From assembly GCF_003173335.1 (NCBI RefSeq), contig NZ_QGMZ01000013.1:1-41755 (forward strand): a stretch of 41,755 nucleotides of DNA, in the 5' to 3' direction. A model generated the notes under the pieces. That model ran no database searches. It was not told where the DNA came from and worked only from the letters and a program-made list of their open reading frames with translations. Both the position numbers and the translations under genes were made by a program. Source of the DNA: Methanospirillum stamsii. Lineage in GTDB: Archaea; Halobacteriota; Methanomicrobia; Methanomicrobiales; Methanospirillaceae. Numbering within the stretch: the first letter of the stretch is position 1; every line of letters starts with the position of its first letter. Below, in pieces: positions 34,691 through 41,755 of this stretch.

Positions 34691-35290
34691 ATGATCATTC
34701 ATAACCTTACTGAACAAAGTGAGTATTATACCTCAAATGTATGGCACATCTGCGGGCAGTACAATACAATGACTGATTGTAATACTCTCATTGATACCGG
34801 AAGGGACCCGGAGATCCTGAATTTGCTCACTTCAGCAAGGTGCGGTCTTGGAAAACATATCGTTGAACAGATAATCCTGACTCATTCACATTTTGACCAT
34901 GCAGGTATGTTATCTGCACTTGTCAATTCCTATCATCCCAACGTCTATGCCCATCCGGCAAGCAGAATTGAGGGTATTATCCCCCTTTCTGACCGGATGA
35001 AGATACAGGTGGGTGAACAGGAATGCACCATTGTATTCACTCCGGGGCATAGTGAGGATTCGATTTGTGTTCTTTGTGAGGAAGAACACCTGCTTTTCTC
35101 CGGTGATATTCCAATCCGGGTATATTCTGATGATAGCACCTTTACCCGGCTCTTTGTTGATGCATTTGAACTCTTTGCAGCTTCAGAACTCAAGGTAGTG
35201 TATCCGGGACACGGGGATCCAATCACGTATAATGTTCCCCATCTCATCGACGAATCACTTCGGAATATCCACCACAGTCAAATTGTATAA
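34691..35290 (+). CDS. Metallo-beta-lactamase-fold hydrolase, tandem copy 1
   Basis: The 199-residue protein has a complete dinuclear site: HSHFDH (65-70), H120 (TPGHSEDS), D139 (FSGDIP) and H174 (YPGHGDP). This is the glyoxalase II-like / MBL hydrolase pattern, and the substrate is unknown. It follows the CheR-like gene by 6 nt and precedes a paralogue by 3 nt. The paralogue shares its layout and many stretches (LTEESIIYTSN vs LTEQSEYYTSN), so the pair arose by tandem duplication. Confidence 0.9.
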   Translation: MIIHNLTEQSEYYTSNVWHICGQYNTMTDCNTLIDTGRDPEILNLLTSARCGLGKHIVEQIILTHSHFDHAGMLSALVNSYHPNVYAHPASRIEGIIPLSDRMKIQVGEQECTIVFTPGHSEDSICVLCEEEHLLFSGDIPIRVYSDDSTFTRLFVDAFELFAASELKVVYPGHGDPITYNVPHLIDESLRNIHHSQIV

Positions 35291-35293
35291 GAC

Positions 35294-35890
35294 ATGCATA
35301 TCAAAAACCTTACAGAAGAGAGTATCATCTATACATCAAATGCCTGGCTGTGTTCGTGTAATTCACCGGATACACGATGCAAAATCCTCATTGATACCGG
35401 ATGCGATCCAGCAATTCTTGATATCCTCAGGGAAATTAAGATTAGAAGCGGAAGAACGCCGGTGGATCACATCATCCTGACTCATAATCATTATGATCAT
35501 TCACGACTCCTCGGACCGGTAAAGGAGGAGTACGAACCGGTAATCCATGCATCATCCCAATACACTGCCGGAGTAGATCATATCCTTGGTGATGGTGATG
35601 TTATTGAGTGTGGGAACTGTCACTTTGAGATAATCGCAATACCCGGGCATACATCAGATTCGGTCTGCATTTATTGTCCAGAAGAAGAGATTCTTTTTTC
35701 CGGCGATACACCGGTCATTATCTGGGGCACCGAAAATACCTATGAAAAATCATTTGTCAAGGGGTTTGAATACATCGCCGTGAAAAAAATCAAGGCCATA
35801 TATCCGGGCCATGGAGAGGTTATATATAATGAAATCCCTGCCATTATGCGTCAATCTTTGGAAAACCTGAAAAACAGCCGAATCTTTTGA
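35294..35890 (+). CDS. Metallo-beta-lactamase-fold hydrolase, tandem copy 2
   Basis: The 198-residue paralogue of the preceding protein keeps all metal ligands: HNHYDH (64-69), H119 (IPGHTSDS), D138 (FSGDTP) and H173 (YPGHGEV). It has extra cysteines near the N-terminus (CSCNSPDTRC) and at CGNC that copy 1 lacks, so the two may form different sites or bind different partners. The proteins are similar throughout but clearly diverged. They may act as a heterodimer or on different substrates. Confidence 0.9.
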   Translation: MHIKNLTEESIIYTSNAWLCSCNSPDTRCKILIDTGCDPAILDILREIKIRSGRTPVDHIILTHNHYDHSRLLGPVKEEYEPVIHASSQYTAGVDHILGDGDVIECGNCHFEIIAIPGHTSDSVCIYCPEEEILFSGDTPVIIWGTENTYEKSFVKGFEYIAVKKIKAIYPGHGEVIYNEIPAIMRQSLENLKNSRIF

Positions 35891-36025
35891 GAGTAATTTT
35901 CTGATTTTGCCTGCAGACATTTTTGTGTTAGCCGGCCAAACATGTAAACGCAAACCCGGAATTTATACTATGATACTATCCAGAAAGCATAGCAGGTTTA
36001 CCATCATTTCCCTTCCATTCACATT

Positions 36026-37330
36026 ATGAAAACGATTATTCTCGGAGGAGGACTTACCGGAATCACTCTTGCCCGTCTCCTCTCAAAGCGGGGCGAGGAA
36101 ACTGTCGTTCTTGAGCAGGAGAGGATTCCCGGTGGCCTGTGCAGATCACAGGAGATACAGGGATTCACCTTTGATACCGGCGGATCCCACATCATCTTTT
36201 CACGGGACACTGAAGTCTTATCCTTTATTCACGAAGTACTCGGCACGAACCGGGCAGAGCGGGCACGAAATACCAAGATTTTATACAAAGGAAAATATGT
36301 AAAATACCCCTTTGAAAATGCCCTTGCAGAGCTCCCTCCGGAGGACTGTTACCACTGCCTCCACGAATATATAAAAACCCTCATTGCATCAGAGAAAGGG
36401 GAGTTTTCAGACCCAAAAAACTTTCACGACTGGATAGTCCAGACATTCGGCAGAGGGATTGCTGATGCCTACCTGATTCCTTACAATACAAAGATATGGA
36501 ATTATCCTCCGGAACTGATGTCTGCACACTGGATGGAAGGCAGGGTTCCCCGGCCCCCCGTTGAAGACATATTAAAATCTGCGGTGGGCATTCCAACCGA
36601 GGGATACACCCATCAGGCAATATTTTCCTATCCGGTAACCGGCGGAATAGAATCGCTTATCCATGCCATGGCAGAACCAGTCCGGGACCGGATTATCACC
36701 GGATTTACGGTTACTTCCATCACCAGACATGATGAGGAATTTAAGGTCAGTAATGGAAGAGACACATACACAGGAGACCGGATTATCAGTACCATCCCGC
36801 TCCAGAACCTGCTTCCCTGCCTTGAAAGTGTTCCGGAGAATGTTCGAAAGGCGGTAGCAGACCTCAGATACAACTCAGTCGTTTCTGTGGGTGTAGGCAT
36901 AAAAGGAGAGATGCCACCATATTCCTGGGCATATATTCCGGATGCAGATGCAACGTATGCAAACCGGATCTCATTCCCATCCAATTTTTCAGATTCGGTG
37001 TCTCCTGAAGGCTGCTCTTCGGTTCTTGCAGAGATTACCTACAATGACGGTGACAAGGTCTCACAGATGTCAGACGAACAGATTCTTGACCATATCCTTG
37101 CGTCACTCACAAAAATCGGGCTTTTCTCTCCGGACCAGGTACAGGCAACCTGTGTTACCAGGAATACCTTTGCATATGTCGTCTATGATCTTGCATATCT
37201 TGATAACATTGCAATAATCAGGGATTATTTCAAAGATACGAGCATCTCTCTTGTCGGACGGTTTTCGCAGTTTGAATATCTGAATATGGACGGGATTATT
37301 CGCTCGGTCTTTAATTTTCTCAAGGATTGA
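36026..37330 (+). CDS. FAD-dependent amine-oxidase-fold oxidoreductase, UDP-galactopyranose-mutase/protoporphyrinogen-oxidase-like
   Basis: The 434-residue flavoprotein has the N-terminal dinucleotide-binding loop GGGLTG (7-12) followed by VVLEQERIPGGLCRSQ, the GG doublet of this superfamily. The segment GFTFDTGGSHIIFS and KYPFENALAELP resemble the UDP-galactopyranose mutase branch and related sugar-nucleotide oxidoreductases. The C-terminal FAD contact is SLVGRFSQFEYLNMDG. Because two glycosyltransferases follow at 1 nt and by overlap, a role in surface polysaccharide or glycolipid synthesis is likelier than heme synthesis. The exact substrate is unclear. A TATA-like TTTATACTA lies near 35962-35970. 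Confidence 0.85.
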   Translation: MKTIILGGGLTGITLARLLSKRGEETVVLEQERIPGGLCRSQEIQGFTFDTGGSHIIFSRDTEVLSFIHEVLGTNRAERARNTKILYKGKYVKYPFENALAELPPEDCYHCLHEYIKTLIASEKGEFSDPKNFHDWIVQTFGRGIADAYLIPYNTKIWNYPPELMSAHWMEGRVPRPPVEDILKSAVGIPTEGYTHQAIFSYPVTGGIESLIHAMAEPVRDRIITGFTVTSITRHDEEFKVSNGRDTYTGDRIISTIPLQNLLPCLESVPENVRKAVADLRYNSVVSVGVGIKGEMPPYSWAYIPDADATYANRISFPSNFSDSVSPEGCSSVLAEITYNDGDKVSQMSDEQILDHILASLTKIGLFSPDQVQATCVTRNTFAYVVYDLAYLDNIAIIRDYFKDTSISLVGRFSQFEYLNMDGIIRSVFNFLKD

Positions 37331-37331
37331 C

Positions 37332-38309
37332 ATGAAAGTAAACTTTGTCGTTGAAGACATGTTTGTCTTTAAATACATCGGGTGTTCAACGGTTGCTAGA
37401 TCGCTGTACCGTGGGCTGAAGAATAGTAATGGGATCAATATCAGTTGGGAGCGGTACAAATTCGATGCAGATATCTCTCATTATCATACATTCGGGCCGA
37501 TAGCACTGTTAAACCGAAGATTTGCATCAGGTAAGAAACTCCTGACCGCTCATTCCACTCCCCGGGTCAATGTCGGAAACCTTGCTCTGACCAATACCAT
37601 CAATAAGAAGTATCCGGAGATCTACCGGAAATTTGACCATATCGTCACCATTTCAAAGACCTGTGAGGATGAGATAAAAGAGATGGTACCTGACGTTCCG
37701 GTCACGAGAATTCCAAATGGGATTGATCGGGATTATTTTTCCCCGTCGAAGAAAAAACGCGAGGATTTCAGGGATTTGTGGAATATTTCACCTGATGAGA
37801 AGGTTGTCCTGACCGTCGCCCAGATAAGTCCCCGGAAAGGAATTTACACTTTTTTGGACCTTGCACTTAAAAACCCGGACACCCGGTTTATCTGGGTCGG
37901 CGGATTTCCGTATGGTCCGGTTTCAAAGGATTACCTGAAGATAAAGATGAAGAAGCAGAGTCTTCCGGATAATATCCTGTTTACCGGGTTTGTCAGGGAT
38001 ATTGCCGAGGCATACAATGCAGCGGATGTATTTTTAATGCCAACCTATGCTGAAACATTCGGCTTATCCGTCCTTGAAGCACAGTCCTGCGGTCTTCCGG
38101 TTATTGCCCGGAGTATTCCTGAATTCCACGAAGTGTACGAAGATTCCATCAGGTACTTTTCATCTGTTTCTGATGCAGATGCACAGTTACACGATGATCA
38201 GTCACTCCGGACCTGTGCCGCTCAAGCACGGGAGTATTCGTCACGGTATGATATCAGAGATGTGTGCTTCGACCATCTTTCCCTTTACAAGGAGCTTATT
38301 TCATCATGA
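37332..38309 (+). CDS. Glycosyltransferase family 4 (GT-B fold)
   Basis: The 325-residue enzyme has the GT4 architecture: an N-terminal Rossmann part with TRIPNGIDRDYFSPSKK, and a C-terminal part beginning VVLTVAQISPRKGIYTFLDL and LFTGFVRDIAEAYNAADVFL. The ExFGLSVLEAQSCGLPVIA motif (TYAETFGLSVLE) binds the nucleotide sugar. The N-terminal domain is short for the family. It starts 1 nt after the FAD oxidoreductase stop and its stop overlaps the next start (ATGA), so the three genes are one transcript. It probably adds a sugar to a lipid-linked or surface glycan. Confidence 0.93.
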   Translation: MKVNFVVEDMFVFKYIGCSTVARSLYRGLKNSNGINISWERYKFDADISHYHTFGPIALLNRRFASGKKLLTAHSTPRVNVGNLALTNTINKKYPEIYRKFDHIVTISKTCEDEIKEMVPDVPVTRIPNGIDRDYFSPSKKKREDFRDLWNISPDEKVVLTVAQISPRKGIYTFLDLALKNPDTRFIWVGGFPYGPVSKDYLKIKMKKQSLPDNILFTGFVRDIAEAYNAADVFLMPTYAETFGLSVLEAQSCGLPVIARSIPEFHEVYEDSIRYFSSVSDADAQLHDDQSLRTCAAQAREYSSRYDIRDVCFDHLSLYKELISS

Positions 38310-39004
38310 TTTCTGTAGTTATTCCCTCATTTAACGAAGAAGAACGAATTGAACGTTGTCTTATATCACTTACAAAACAGAACCTGCCCAAAGACGAGTA
38401 CGAGATTATCGTGGTGGATGGCGGATCAAAAGATAAAACCCGGGAAATTGCAGAGAAGTATGCAGATCTGGTTTTTATCCAGACCAGCCCGAAGGTCGGA
38501 GGTGCCAGAAATGACGGAGCCCTACGCGCAAAAGGAACAATAATTGCCACCACCGACGCTGATACCATCCTTCCGCCTGACTGGCTGTCAAGAATTAAAA
38601 AAGGATTTGAAAACCCTGATGTCGTACTGCTCTATGGTCCGGTAAAACCGGTTGAAGCAACGATAAAAAACCGGCTTTACCTATTCCTGGCAAACAGTTT
38701 TGCCCATATCGGGTACCTGACCGGAACTGTCCTCTTTACTCTCGGATGCAACAGTGCATTCAGGGCAGATGTTTTCAAAAAAGCCGGTATGTACCGGGTA
38801 TCTGATGCAGGGGACGACCTCGAAGTTGCACACCGGATGAGAACTCTCGGAAAGGTAAGATTTGACCGTAAACTGTTTGTCTGGTTTTCAATGCGAAGGT
38901 ATGACCAGTTTGGAGCACTTAAGTCAATTTATGAATGGTTTTATATTGTTTTTCACGGAGGAGATGCTGATAAGTATCAGTATACGAAACGTGAGTACCG
39001 GTAA
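38306..39004 (+). CDS. Glycosyltransferase family 2 (GT-A fold)
   Basis: The 232-residue GT2 enzyme begins ISVVIPSFNEEERIERCLIS, with IIVVDGGSKDKTREIAEKY and the DxD-type metal motif TTDADT. The acceptor region GDDLEVAHRMRTLG (ED-like) follows. A hydrophobic stretch near residues 130-155 (LYLFLANSFAHIGYLTGTVL) suggests membrane association. The start is the ATG overlapping the upstream stop; an earlier in-frame ATG lies within the GT4 gene. It completes the three-gene glycan cassette. Confidence 0.93.
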   Translation: MISVVIPSFNEEERIERCLISLTKQNLPKDEYEIIVVDGGSKDKTREIAEKYADLVFIQTSPKVGGARNDGALRAKGTIIATTDADTILPPDWLSRIKKGFENPDVVLLYGPVKPVEATIKNRLYLFLANSFAHIGYLTGTVLFTLGCNSAFRADVFKKAGMYRVSDAGDDLEVAHRMRTLGKVRFDRKLFVWFSMRRYDQFGALKSIYEWFYIVFHGGDADKYQYTKREYR

Positions 39005-39019
39005 AATTCAATAACCGGG

Positions 39020-39030
39020 AAATAAATAAA
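39020..39030 (+). promoter_or_regulatory. TATA-like promoter for the receiver-PAS gene
   Basis: AAATAAATAAA lies 61 nt before the start codon, after a purine-rich GGG that could serve as the BRE. It fits an archaeal promoter with a leader of about 35 nt. Confidence 0.4.
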
Positions 39031-39090
39031 CCCAAATACGCATAGAGATAATATCGCGACTGGCAGATATCTCCATCCGGCAGGAAAATA

Positions 39091-39888
39091 ATGTTTGAGT
39101 CACACAAAAATCCTTTGCATGAGATTCTCATTGTTGAAGACGATGAGATCATTGCAACACTGATAGAACGATTTCTCACTCAGCATGATTATGTAGTGTG
39201 TGGCAAGGTTGCATCAGGAGAAGAAGCCATATACAAAGCAGCAGAACACCTGCCTGATATTGTCCTCATGGATATCAATCTTGCAGGAAAGATTGACGGG
39301 ATTACTGCAACCAAATTTATCACGGCAATGTTTCAGATTCCGGTCATATTCCTGTCCGGACAGGATGATGAGACCACCCTTGAAAGGGCTACTCTGGCTG
39401 AACCGGCAAGTTTTATCATCAAACCTTTTAATGCAAAGGATCTCTATTCCAATATCGATATTGCCCTTCACAATGACCGGATTCTGAAAAAATCAAAAGA
39501 TTACCAGCCGAGTAAAATCCGGCGCATTGCACGGGCTGCATTGTCAGAACTTGATGCGTACTTCATCCTTGACAAAAGGGGAAGGATCATGTTCGTCAAT
39601 CCCTACGGAGAGCATCTCCTGAATGTTGACCGGAATGATGCCATCTTAAAACCAATCGGTAAATACCTGACATTTTATGATACCAGACAGAATACGGTTT
39701 TTTCGGATACATTCAACGATGTTATCAGGGAAAGTCTGGTTCTTGGTATCCGGCACCATATCGCGGTGAAGATGAGTGATAATTCCTACCGGCATGTTGT
39801 TCTTCAGTCAACCTCAATCCGGGACTCTGAAAATGAGACTATCGGAATGATGGTCCGGCTTCATATGAAGACGAAAAGTGAGATATGA
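39091..39888 (+). CDS. Response regulator with receiver and PAS domains
   Basis: The 265-residue protein has a receiver domain (1-125) with acidic pocket EDDE (16-19), phosphoacceptor D61 (IVLMDINLAGKIDG), and K111 (FIIKPFNA). A linker follows (KSKDYQPSKIRRIARAALSE), then a PAS domain (about 148-262; DAYFILDKRGRIMFVNPYGE). There is no kinase or DNA-binding part. REC-PAS proteins are common in Methanomicrobiales and usually work with a separate PAS histidine kinase through a phosphorelay. No partner kinase is in this window. It is a single-gene unit before the tRNA gene. Confidence 0.92.
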   Translation: MFESHKNPLHEILIVEDDEIIATLIERFLTQHDYVVCGKVASGEEAIYKAAEHLPDIVLMDINLAGKIDGITATKFITAMFQIPVIFLSGQDDETTLERATLAEPASFIIKPFNAKDLYSNIDIALHNDRILKKSKDYQPSKIRRIARAALSELDAYFILDKRGRIMFVNPYGEHLLNVDRNDAILKPIGKYLTFYDTRQNTVFSDTFNDVIRESLVLGIRHHIAVKMSDNSYRHVVLQSTSIRDSENETIGMMVRLHMKTKSEI

Positions 39889-39932
39889 ATACCTTCATAT
39901 CTGATTAGGGATAACATATGCAGGCACGGTTA

Positions 39933-40004
39933 GTCCCGGTAGGGTAGTGGATATCCTAGAAGCCTGCGGAGCTTTTGACCTGGGTTCAAGTCCCAGCCGG
40001 GACG
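39933..40004 (+). tRNA. tRNA-Arg (anticodon GCG)
   Basis: The cloverleaf reads clearly. The acceptor stem is GTCCCGG with CCGGGAC, the anticodon stem GAAGC with GCTTT around the loop CTGCGGA, and the T stem CTGGG with CCCAG around TTCAAGT. The anticodon is GCG at 39966-39968, reading CGC and CGU arginine codons. The D stem is weak (GGG with CCT and wobble pairs). The final base is the discriminator G; CCA is not encoded. There is no intron. Confidence 0.95.
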
Positions 40005-40013
40005 TTGGAGCGG

Positions 40014-40030
40014 TTTTTTCGCTTTCTTTT
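40014..40030 (+). terminator. Poly-T terminator of the tRNA gene
   Basis: TTTTTT and TCTTTT runs begin 10 nt after the tRNA 3' end, as expected for archaeal tRNA transcription units. Confidence 0.5.
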
Positions 40031-40113
40031 CTAAAATAATATTTTATTACGACGGTTACGTTTTTTCATACCTCCGGGTAGACCAATCTCGGAATTTGTC
40101 TTTCATGGAATAA

Positions 40114-40305
40114 CGCAGGATTATTCTGATTGATAGATCCAGAAACCCGGTTCCGGAGAGATTATTGATACAATTATGGAAAGCTGGGAATGGTCATGTT
40201 TTTTCAGATGAGCAGGCCCTGTGGCTGGAGATTATCCGGGACCATATTGGAACTTCTCTCAGCATTGAGATAGATGATCTGGATAATCTTCAGGTATTCC
40301 TTTGA
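40114..40305 (+). pseudogene. C-terminal remnant of a type I restriction enzyme R subunit (HsdR, EcoEI type)
   Basis: The frame after a stop at 40111 has no start codon in a sensible place. It translates to NPVPERLLIQLWKAG and then VFSDEQALWLEIIRDHIGTS and LSIEIDDLDN before TGA at 40303. The core FxxEQxxWLExIRDHIxxxLSIxxDD is the signature of the EcoEI_R C-terminal domain of HsdR and related helicase-nucleases. Only about 60 residues of an expected 800 or more survive. No HsdM or HsdS is nearby, so the system has decayed. It lies 110 nt after tRNA-Arg, a common integration site for mobile DNA. Confidence 0.7.
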
Positions 40306-40346
40306 GAACAGAAAAACAATGAGTAAATACAGCAGGGAGGAGAACT

Positions 40347-40451
40347 ATGACAGATTACGATGAGATTGGAGACAGGTGGACTAAGCAGGCAGTCCATGAT
40401 CTCCAGATTGCTGTAAAGAATCTTTCAATCGGGCGGGTAGTTTCTGAATGA
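40347..40451 (+). pseudogene. N-terminal stub of a HEPN-domain protein
   Basis: A 34-residue frame with a good ribosome site (GGGAGGAG) reads DEIGDRWTKQAVHDLQIAVK, then NLSIG and a stop. W..QA..DL..A..NL..G is the first helix of HEPN domains, which are normally about 120-130 residues long. The rest, including the catalytic RxxxxH part, is missing, so it is a truncated toxin-type gene. Its stop overlaps the start of the nucleotidyltransferase gene (ATGA), the usual arrangement of HEPN-MNT pairs. Confidence 0.6.
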
Positions 40452-40777
40452 ATGATCCGGTCATTGATGTATTCCGGTCAGAGATACTTCCAAGACTGAT
40501 TGAACTCTTTTAGCCTGAAGAAGTTATCCTGTTTGGTTCACGGATGCAGGGAACTGCTCATGATGAATCAGATCTTGATGGAATAGTAGTATCAGAGTCT
40601 TTCCGGGATGTTCTCCAGCATGAGCGATTTCCCCTGGTCAGAAAAAGAATCAGAACTGAGTACTCAATTGATTATCTCTGTTATACTCCGGAAGAGTACG
40701 AACGGATGAAGACCAGATCGAGTGTTCTGGAGAGTGCATTATCCGGACCGCATCAGGCAGTTTTTGGGACTGTTTGA
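40448..40777 (+). pseudogene. MNT-type nucleotidyltransferase interrupted by an amber codon
   Basis: Translation from ATG 40448 gives NDPVIDVFRSEILPRLIELF, then TAG (40511-40513), then PEEVILFGSRMQGTAHDESD and LDGIVVSESF in the same frame. The family reads LIELFxPExVILFGSR without a gap, so the stop replaces one residue. GSx10DxD is complete after the stop, and the C-terminal half runs to 40777. A restart at ATG 40544 would lose the GS motif and so the active site. It is a broken antitoxin partner of the HEPN stub. Confidence 0.75.
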
Positions 40778-40954
40778 AATGTTTTAAAAAAAGTTCATAT
40801 GTTTTTTATTTTTTAATTTGTTACTATTCACTTTCGCCATATAACATGGATAGTATTACAGTACGTTAATCAGGAAAACCTGACACATATTACTACAGGT
40901 CTCTCTAAGTCAGGAATTCCGGACTTAAAAGAAATTCAAATATGGAGCATATGA

Positions 40955-41698
40955 ATGATTGAAAGCAGAGCAGGCGTAACAGTTCGGCAAAAAGAGGGCT
41001 ACATGGCTTTTATACCAAAACCACTCCCACCAGAACCTCCTCTTGAACTTAGTAGCAAATTACTCTTCCTCCTCTCTCATGCAGATCGAGCTCTTGCTCG
41101 TCTTGATGGTATTACCTATGTTCTTCCTAGTCCGGACCTTTTTCTTCGAATGTACATACGGAAAGAAGCTCTTCTTTCTACTCAGATTGAAGGAACCCAG
41201 GCTACCCTGAAAGGAGTTCTTGCATACGAAGCCGATCTCCCCTCTTCTGATGATCCTAAGGAGATCATCGAAGTAATTAACTATATTTCTGCAATGGAAC
41301 AGGGATTAAACCGAGTTTCTGATATAGACATTTCTCTCATCCTTTTACTTCATAAAATTCTCATCACTGGTACAAGAGGGGCATCAAAAAAACCAGGAAT
41401 ACTCCGGGATATTCAAAATTATATCGGACCGCCAGGTTCTACAATATACGAAGCCGTTTTTGTTCCTCCACCTCCTGAAAAAGTGACTTCATTACTTGGA
41501 GATCTCTTATTATTCTGGAATAGTGAGGATTCCTTACCTCCGCTCATTAAAGCATCTCTCATACATGCACAATTTGAAACAATACATCCTTTTCTGGATG
41601 GAAATGGGAGATTAGGTAGACTTCTAATCATACTCTATCTGTGTGAAAAGGAAGTACTCCATAAACCTCTGCTTTATCTAAGTCTTTACTTGACCTAA
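40955..41698 (+). CDS. Fic-family AMP-transferase, truncated after the core motif
   Basis: The 247-residue protein has the Fic catalytic motif HPFLDGNGRLGR (211-222); its histidine and the downstream phosphate-binding loop are intact. An N-terminal inhibitory helix of class II type is present as STQIEG (75-80), whose glutamate blocks productive ATP binding. Fic proteins of this type usually run to about 360-380 residues, with LYLSLYLKxxRxEYYxxL after the core. Here the frame stops at LYLSLYLT, right after the core. The remaining 57 nt to the window end are AT-rich and show no continuation. It could still be active, or be a decaying gene. It belongs to the accessory cluster after tRNA-Arg. Confidence 0.85.
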   Translation: MIESRAGVTVRQKEGYMAFIPKPLPPEPPLELSSKLLFLLSHADRALARLDGITYVLPSPDLFLRMYIRKEALLSTQIEGTQATLKGVLAYEADLPSSDDPKEIIEVINYISAMEQGLNRVSDIDISLILLLHKILITGTRGASKKPGILRDIQNYIGPPGSTIYEAVFVPPPPEKVTSLLGDLLLFWNSEDSLPPLIKASLIHAQFETIHPFLDGNGRLGRLLIILYLCEKEVLHKPLLYLSLYLT

Positions 41699-41755
41699 GT
41701 TTATGAATTTATAACTTACAAATGACTAATTCGCTTTTCTTCAAACAATTTTTTG

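Noticed and set aside
40511-40513. TAG inside the MNT gene read as pyrrolysine
   Set aside because: Pyrrolysine is known from Methanosarcinales and Methanomassiliicoccales, and nothing here suggests pyl genes. The neighbouring HEPN gene is also truncated, so simple decay is more likely.
39980-41755. Attachment-site duplication of the tRNA-Arg 3' end
   Set aside because: I looked for a second copy of the tRNA tail (CCCAGCCGGGAC) downstream and saw none within the window, so integration is suggested by content only.
1-41755. CRISPR arrays and insertion sequences
   Set aside because: I saw no regularly spaced direct repeats, no transposase or integrase frame and no paired terminal inverted repeats.

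Overview
This window looks like a chromosomal segment of a methanogenic archaeon, most likely of the order Methanomicrobiales and plausibly Methanospirillum or a relative. I base that on gene content and did not run a search. The pointers are an archaeal mevalonate operon (HMG-CoA synthase, thiolase, DUF35 protein), the three-gene homocysteine set typical of methanogens (DUF39-CBS, NIL-ferredoxin, UPF0280), an archaeal Trm-G10-type tRNA methyltransferase, TATA-like promoters, poly-T terminators, a bacterial-type GrpE-DnaK-DnaJ operon, and exported IPT/TIG plus PQQ-propeller and PEGA proteins.

Layout. Positions 1-8600 hold mostly exported or surface proteins with a small XRE regulator: an IPT/TIG plus beta-propeller protein, a condensation-fold acyltransferase-like protein, a serine beta-lactamase-family hydrolase, two unknown exported proteins and an acetolactate decarboxylase with a signal peptide. 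Positions 8590-9550 hold Hsp20 and a DUF3795 protein. Positions 9570-12930 form one operon: an archaeal HTH regulator followed by HMG-CoA synthase, thiolase and DUF35 with overlapping or abutting ends. A 44-bp promoter element in front of this operon recurs (36/44 identical) at 13011, ahead of a malic enzyme and a rubredoxin-TPP-enzyme fusion. Positions 16520-18640 are an accessory patch: an AAA/DUF4143 ATPase broken by one early stop codon, a solitary MNT nucleotidyltransferase and an exported thioredoxin-fold protein. Positions 18700-24750 are metabolic: an isochorismatase-family hydrolase, a CxxCxxCC protein, IlvD, the homocysteine trio and a PEBP protein. Positions 25050-28540 hold an exported PEGA protein and an exported M3-type metallopeptidase. 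Positions 29049-32610 are the heat-shock operon. Positions 32664-35890 hold a CheY-like receiver, Trm-G10, a minimal CheR and two tandem metallo-beta-lactamase proteins. Positions 36026-39004 are a surface-glycan-like cassette (FAD oxidoreductase, GT4, GT2). After a receiver-PAS protein comes tRNA-Arg(GCG), followed by a graveyard of defence and toxin-type genes: an HsdR C-terminal remnant, a HEPN stub, an amber-interrupted MNT gene and a short Fic gene.

How the genes work together. The mevalonate operon makes HMG-CoA for archaeal lipids. IlvD serves branched-chain amino acid synthesis, and the homocysteine trio serves methionine synthesis from sulfide. The malic enzyme and the rubredoxin-TPP enzyme could be linked through pyruvate. 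That fusion, together with the duplicated promoter element, is the best candidate for an undescribed system here. No CRISPR array, insertion sequence, rRNA or replication origin was seen.
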